The notes below the pieces were generated by a model. That model saw only the letters and a program-made list of their open reading frames with translations, was not told the DNA's origin and did not search any database. From contig CM041465.1 in assembly GCA_023213395.1 (NCBI GenBank), positions 207,335,741 to 207,399,740 of the forward strand: DNA of 64,000 nucleotides. The letters are read 5' to 3'. Below are positions 58,380 through 64,000 of this stretch, piece after piece. Every line of letters begins with the position of its first letter. Within the stretch, counting starts at the first letter, position 1. Position numbers and translations under genes: made by a program. This stretch comes from Cycas panzhihuaensis. Its lineage: Eukaryota > Cycadophyta.

Positions 58380-60420
58380 GCATGTAACTTTTCAAGAGTA
58401 TATGATGAGTATGGTAATGATCACGTTAGCCACCACTATGAGAGACTACATGTTCAAGTGAGATGGGCTAACACTCCCTCCTTAGGTGTTATCTTCTTAG
58501 AGATCTATGAGAATACAAGTGTAAAAGTATGAACATTAGCAACTTAGATTTCCCCTTTTAGGTAATCTGGTGGTAGGTTTATTATGTTTCTTCTATTATG
58601 GTATCTATATATTTTTGTATTATGCTTATATTTTTTGAGATCACCTCTATCAATGTACACTTAAGATGAATGCTATATGCCCATTCAACCAACTTTATGG
58701 CCTTGCATTATTCAATATTTAAACTATTTTCTTATTCATCCCCATGGGCATAGAACCTAGATCCATTCAATTCCTTAACCCCCTCCCCTAAGTTCCAGGC
58801 CACTCATAATTATGGAATTAAATGGGTATCATTAGACTTATTTATTTTAAGGAACTTATTTTATTTACCCTAGTTATTTTTATTATACTTTATTCTTAAG
58901 TGGATTTATAGGTTTTGGTATTTATTTTGCACTTTTGGCCAAACCATTTCCATTTCTTCTTTAAATTTTAGGTCTATGTTATTTTAAGGTAGATGGATGG
59001 ATGCTAATGTTTTCAACTATATTATGTTAGTTCCATCTCCCCATTTATAAACCAACCCTTAAAGCATTCCTAGTTCAGTATTTTCTTCTATCCCATCATG
59101 ATGCCCAATCTATCAAGGTTGTGTCTCTTGAGTCATATTAAGTTCAACTAATCATATCTTATCCTATATAAGTGAAGAGAATATAAGAACATAATATCAA
59201 AATCTAACATCTTAACTCTATCTTTAGATTAAACTAAGTTGTGCAACTTATTATTAAAGAGTTAGGAACATAATTTAACTACATCAAAGAGACTAATTTA
59301 CATCCCCTTATTAAGTCAACCTTATTTTTTATTAGGATTGGTGCTTTATGTTACTCCACATTGAGTTGAGTGTTGGGCTTGCTTGTTTTAGGCTTTAATG
59401 CACAAGGGCATCTACAGACACATGGTTTTTATTTGTTTATTTTTAGTTATTGATGACCTTCTAGATTTTCACTATCATCTCTTATGTACGTTATTCGCAT
59501 TCCTACAAGGATATATCTTTGGTTGTATTTATTTTTTATTATAATAATTTATTATAATTAATATCTCCTTTGTATTTTTAGAATAATACAACATTTATTT
59601 TTATAAAACAACTTCTTAACTACTCATATGAGTTGGATTGTGATAATCCAATACCCAAATAGTGTAAAATAACAAAGAAAATTTTCTTCTATTTTCTTTT
59701 TCTGACACCAAGGATATTGCCTTCTCAAGATTAACTAAAAATAATAATAACAATAATATGTAGTAAGCCACAAGACTAATAAGCTACGTATTAAATTGAT
59801 AGTCTAAGGGTCTTGGAATATAGATCACACTGTGTGACATTAGTATGCATGTAATTTACTCTTCATAATAAGATTGAAACACATAACCCAAATATAAATT
59901 TTTATACATGTAATATAATCTTAATATTCATTCCATTACTTTTATAAAATATTTATATAAGATCAAGACATAATGAACTAATCTTTAAGTGGGAAATCTA
60001 GACTGCTGAGAGGTATTCACTACCTAACCATTCAAAAGCTCCACATGAGAATCCACCCCCCAAGTCAAAGCACATGATCTGAATGTTAGGATACTTCCTT
60101 CTTACTCTTCACTTGTGACCCAACTCTAAATTTAGCATCTCATATCCACTGGCTCATTACTATCTTAACTTGATTCCCAATCAAACTATAGTTTAGCATA
60201 GAATCTCCAAGGCTTATTTGATGGTATCACACCACATCTAGCTTCTTCCTGTGCTAATATATTAGGACTAAAACTAATGGCAACTCATATATATAGTCCT
60301 AAATTAAATCATTGATGTATGGTACTAGACTAATTCATTATCACATATTACTAAAGCATTGTCCCAGACCAAGTCATTAATATATAAGATCGATGTAAGG
60401 TCCTAGACTAAGTTATTGCT
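58380..60420 (-). repeat. X LTR, right copy
   Basis: It repeats 1-2030. At its right edge the sequence continues TTGCT-ATAAGC, whereas the left copy is interrupted by D1, so this copy is the unoccupied site. The true LTR end lies to the right of 60420 and cannot be placed. It is left of a minus-strand integrase, as a 3' LTR should be. Confidence 0.75.
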
Positions 60421-61820
60421 ATAAGCTACACAATATATACTTTTCTCACCATGGAAGAAGTTCCTATATATTGAATATAAAAGCAACTAATATACTTATA
60501 ATTACTTTTAGGAAAGCCTCCACTTATAATGATATCATACCCTTTCTAGTAACATAAATTCCAATATAGCTAACATAAGGTAAATCAATAATTCAAAGGG
60601 TATTGTTATCAAGCAATAGATTTCTACTAGATCCCATTATATAATACAAGTCATCCTTAGCAATTCTCGCATATCTTCCTTCCTTGATTGTGCTTCTTTA
60701 TTCCCAGAAAAGAATGAAAACCTCCTTTTCTGAATAAATGAATTTGCTCCTCCTTTTTTTGAAGGATGAAGAAATCTCTAAAACAAGTATCCTTAGAGTA
60801 AATGAAGATTCTTCCAAAGTAAGTGAAATAATACTAAAGTTTATACTAATTTGAAAGTAATACTTTCTTTCTCCTCACAAGGCTCCTATTAGTAGTACTA
60901 GCCTAAAGGTTAGACTTTCTTTCTTCCCATAAGTTTTTTATAATTAATACTATCCCAAAAAAAAAGACTTTCTTTCTTCCCAAAAGTCTTTTATAATTAA
61001 TACTAACCCAAAAAAAAAAATATTTCTTCTCACAAGTCTCCTATCATTAACCCTTTTCTTATCATAGGAATAATCTCGACTAAAAAGTGGAATTATTAAG
61101 TAGGATTAAACATAAAAGTCATAAATCCTAGAATTGACCCCTTAAAATTTTCCCCCCTCTTTCATATCATGTGCCCCCTCTTATTCACTTTTATCCCATG
61201 AGCAATTTAGTGGACTTAGTATTTATATCATATATAATATATGGGTACATAGACCCTAAAATATTTACATATGCATAACATGTACATATAGACCTATAAA
61301 CTATAAGGTTATATATCATAATATTTTTATGTGAACTATAAACCAAGGTACATCTCATACACCTGATGGGGCTTTTAACTAGCTCTTATTTATATCAAAG
61401 GATTATTACATTAAAATAGTAAGTGAGAACATAGAAAGAGAATATATAATAAGTTATATACAATTGATATAAATGGGGTATTATATCTACTTCCTGTTAA
61501 AAGAAGCACTATCCCCCATGCAACTATGCCCTGCAAAAGGATATGGATGTTATTGCTACATACTCTCTCTCAGTTCCTAGGTTGCTTTATTAGGTTCTAT
61601 ATAAATCCATCAAACTTTTACCTACTCTATGGCTCAATTCTATAACATCCTTACCCTTTAATCTAATATTTATATAGGTTCCACTTAGAATTATACTCCA
61701 AGTTCAACTTGAATAATTAACTAGTTAAGAACATAATTCAGATCATATATATATTTCTTTAATAATGAAATATGAAAAACATTTTACTCATTTAAATTGG
61801 GTGGAAATGTAAGTTTATTA
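60421..61820 (-). other. End of X LTR and 3' region of X2
   Basis: It probably includes the rest of the LTR and the purine tract; a candidate is GAAAGAGGGGGGAAAA on the minus strand near 61150-61165. A tandem repeat lies at 60859-61050. Near 61790-61920, minus-strand scraps such as GRSKKVAKRYC and the motif G-P-F-E-I-L belong to the end of integrase. Confidence 0.5.
60859..61050. repeat. Short tandem repeat, unit about 54 bp
   Basis: Three to four units share ACTTTCTTTCTTCCC, AAGTCTTTTATAATTAATAC and a run of A. Unit starts lie near 60859, 60913, 60966 and 61021. Confidence 0.85.
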
Positions 61821-62950
61821 CAGCTGATTCTATCCTCTTTAGGATTTCAAATGGCCAACAATATCTTTTTGCTACCTTTTTAGATCTTCCCAATTTCAAG
61901 GAACTTTGCTTTAGTTTCACTTAAAGAATATATGATCCCCAATACTAAATTCTTTTATTGTCCTTGTTAGATCTGCATAGATATTCTATCAATCTTAAGT
62001 CATCTTTAAATGCTTCTTAATCCTAGTAATATGTTCCTCTATTTCCTACAACTTTTCTAGTTCAATCATATGATAATCTTTTAATCTATCCAAACTCAGT
62101 GGTATGCTACAATTATACTCATACAATGCTTCAAATGGGCTCATACCTAAGGAAGCACGTTGGTTATTGTTATAGATAAATTCTACTAAATGTAAGTTAT
62201 CTTCTTATCTAAATCATTGTTCTATTATGTTTACCTAAGCATGTCCTCAAGTACTTGATTAGCCTATTTAGTTTGTCTATTTAATTTTGGATGATAAGTG
62301 GTATTGAAGTTTAACTTAGTTCTCATTGATTTAAATAATACTTGTCAAAAGTTAGATGTGAACCTTTCATCTTAATCTGAAATGATTCCTTTTGCTATTA
62401 TATGTTATCGTACCACATTTTTCATAAAGATTTCTATTGTATTAATCACTTAATGTGTTGATTACATATGAATCAAAGTGTCGATTTTATTAGCTTGTCT
62501 ATTATTACCATAATAGACTCATTTTTCCTTATATTTTTAGAAGGCCTATAATGAAATCCATGGAAATTACCTTCCATTTCCATTTTGGAACTTCTAAAAG
62601 TTATAGTAATCCTGTAAGATCTTAATGCTCTACCTTGACCTTTTAATATTATAAATAATGACCAACATAACACATTAAATCCTTCTTCAAATATGACCAA
62701 AATAAATTTTTCTTTATAGTTATGAGTCTTCTAATATCCTAAATAACCTACATAGGGAATATTATGAGATTTATTATAATTAATGTTTATATCAAAACAA
62801 CATTTGGAACATTTATTTGATGTTAGAACATAAGGAGTCCACCATCTGAAATATGATAGTCTTTATACTTATGTGTCAACCTTACATTCACTTATTTGTT
62901 TTAGGATTAATTATCCAAAATTCCCTTCATCTATCCATACTAGTCATCAT
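61821..62950 (-). pseudogene. pol: X2 integrase (chromovirus-type gypsy)
   Basis: On the minus strand, the zinc region appears in scraps near 62890-62720. The core follows with PKWKWKVISMDFIIGL near 62560, which is the W-K-W-E-x-I-S-M-D-F-I block of Tekay/Del-type elements. Next come DKLIKSTL, the RFTS piece near 62360, TYHPKLNRQTK and a block reading N-N-x-x-A-S-L-G-M-S-P-F-E-A-L-Y (near 62130). The first catalytic Asp (M-D-F) and the Asp in IISD region are kept, while the frame has more than ten stops and several shifts. RT and RNase H should lie to the right but are cut off by copia Z and the window edge. Confidence 0.87.
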
Positions 62951-63766
62951 TAAGTAATTTCTATATAATAGTGACTTTTAAGTGTGGTTAAGTAACACTA
63001 ATAGAAATGATATAAACCAACCTCAACCTAGATTGAGTTAGGCTAATCAAAGTAACATGTTGAAAGGAGTGGATCTAGCCTTCATCTCCATGCACTATAT
63101 ACAAAGTTAAATATAGGAGCAAGATAAACTTGAGAGAAAAATAGTAGCTCTTATAAAATAGGAAGATAAGAATGAGTCTCCTCCATTAAGCTTTATTTTA
63201 TATAGATGAGAGAGTGCATTAGGGTTAGGGTTCTTCTTAATGAGATGAAATTACATATAATGTATATAAAATTACATTTTATTTAAGTGGTCTAATTTAG
63301 AATTTACTTAAGATCCTTTGTAGGGATAATAAACTAATGTAATGACTTTGTAGTGTTAACCCATTTTAATCCCTCTCTTAATAAGGGAAGGTCATTTCAT
63401 CTTATTTTATTCTGTCTTATGAGGTCTTCATTTAAGACTCTTCATAAAGTAAACTACTATGATACTTTTGTGGAAAACCCTCATGGAGAAGAAAACCCAT
63501 AGACTTTCTAACCTACTAACTTGGCTTAGGTGGCTCTTTGAATGAAGCGAGATAACAATCCAGTACAATGAGTTTTGTAGTAGTAATCTACTAAGTCTCT
63601 ATATACCATTTGGTCATCCCTTATGCCCTTTCAAGTTTTCACAGGTTTTGATTTTCTAGAATGGTTTAACCTTTATCACAAATAAGATATAGTAGAGACT
63701 TAGTCTTATCCTTCTACATCCATAAGGGGTTTACGAATAAGATAGAGTATGATGGTCATATTATCA
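62951..63766 (-). repeat. Copia Z 3' LTR
   Basis: Its right edge (minus-strand start TGATAATATGACC) follows a purine tract and the end of a copia RNase H. Its left end is not secure; X2 integrase text stops at about 62950, which gives an LTR of about 0.8 kb. No partner is in the window. Confidence 0.6.
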
Positions 63767-63785
63767 TCTCCTTCAATTAGTTAGA
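63767..63785 (-). other. Polypurine tract of copia Z
   Basis: CTAATTGAAGGAGA on the minus strand directly precedes the LTR start. Confidence 0.65.
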
Positions 63786-63999
63786 GATGGAGGCCCTAAT
63801 ATCAAGTTACCTTTAGAGCTATTCAAACTTCATCTTTTATAGTGGTTTAGTGAAGATATTGACCACTTGATCTATTATAGGGAAGTACTCTAGTTAAATC
63901 ATGCCATCATAAACTAGTTCTCTAATCCTGTAGACTTTTATACTTTAATGTTTGGTATGATTATGAAATATAGGATTTTTAGCCATGTGGATTATAGAC
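63786..63999 (-). pseudogene. pol: Copia Z RNase H C-terminus (cut by window edge)
   Basis: A minus-strand frame reads MAKNPIFHNHTKH-stop-SIKVYRIRELVYDG. It continues with EYFPIIDQVVNIFTKPL and KMKFE, the last part of copia RNase H (T-K-H-I-x-I-x-x-H-x-I-R-E and D-Q-x-A-D-I-F-T-K-P-L). Several TAG and TAA codons break it. The rest of pol lies beyond the window. This is an element separate from A, B and F, because it is on the other strand and ends in a different LTR. Confidence 0.88.
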
Positions 64000-64000
64000 T

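Noticed and set aside
63215-63232. Telomere-like TTAGGG words
   Set aside because: Only two units; this occurs by chance and is not an array.

Overview
The window looks like intergenic DNA from a large, repeat-rich seed-plant genome. It is AT-rich and CpG-poor, and I found no intact host gene, rRNA, tRNA or CRISPR array. Almost everything recognisable is decayed Ty1/copia and Ty3/gypsy LTR retrotransposon, nested several levels deep. The old, slowly removed elements would suit a gymnosperm, but nothing here proves that. All domain calls come from reading translations by eye.

Layout. (1) 1-2030 is a stretch of a long gypsy LTR ('X'), repeated at 58380-60420. (2) At 2030/2031 a Tat-like gypsy element ('D1') begins inside X. 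Its 5' LTR is itself split by copia element A (2523-18872, TSD TTATT). A is in turn split by the small gag-only element C (4297-8870) and by the youngest-looking copia B (10828-17637, TSD ATTGC). (3) The D1 body runs 21082-33659: PBS, a solo copia LTR (21297-21928), gag, protease, RT, RNase H and integrase. These are followed by an antisense additional ORF resembling the plant mobile domain (PMD), with a plausible 132-nt intron, and then by a second, RNase HI-like domain on the sense strand just before the PPT. (4) A single LTR (33660-36804) joins D1 to a second Tat-like copy, D2 (to about 42580), which is cut off before its integrase. (5) There it abuts the protease and gag of a minus-strand chromovirus-like gypsy element (X1, to about 44191). 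A plus-strand gypsy remnant (W) follows, then copia F (47828-52979), a domainless minus-strand LTR element Y (54202-57877), and the second X LTR. (6) To the right of that LTR lies a minus-strand chromovirus integrase (X2), interrupted at the window edge by another minus-strand copia element (Z).

How the parts relate. No gene in the window looks functional. The coding remnants show how each element once worked: gag for the particle, pol for copying and integration, and LTRs for promoter and poly(A) signals. Stop codons, many of them TAG, and LTR differences that are mostly transitions fit methylation-driven decay. The most interesting part is the cassette downstream of the D1 integrase: an antisense PMD-like ORF with an apparent intron, plus a displaced second RNase H.
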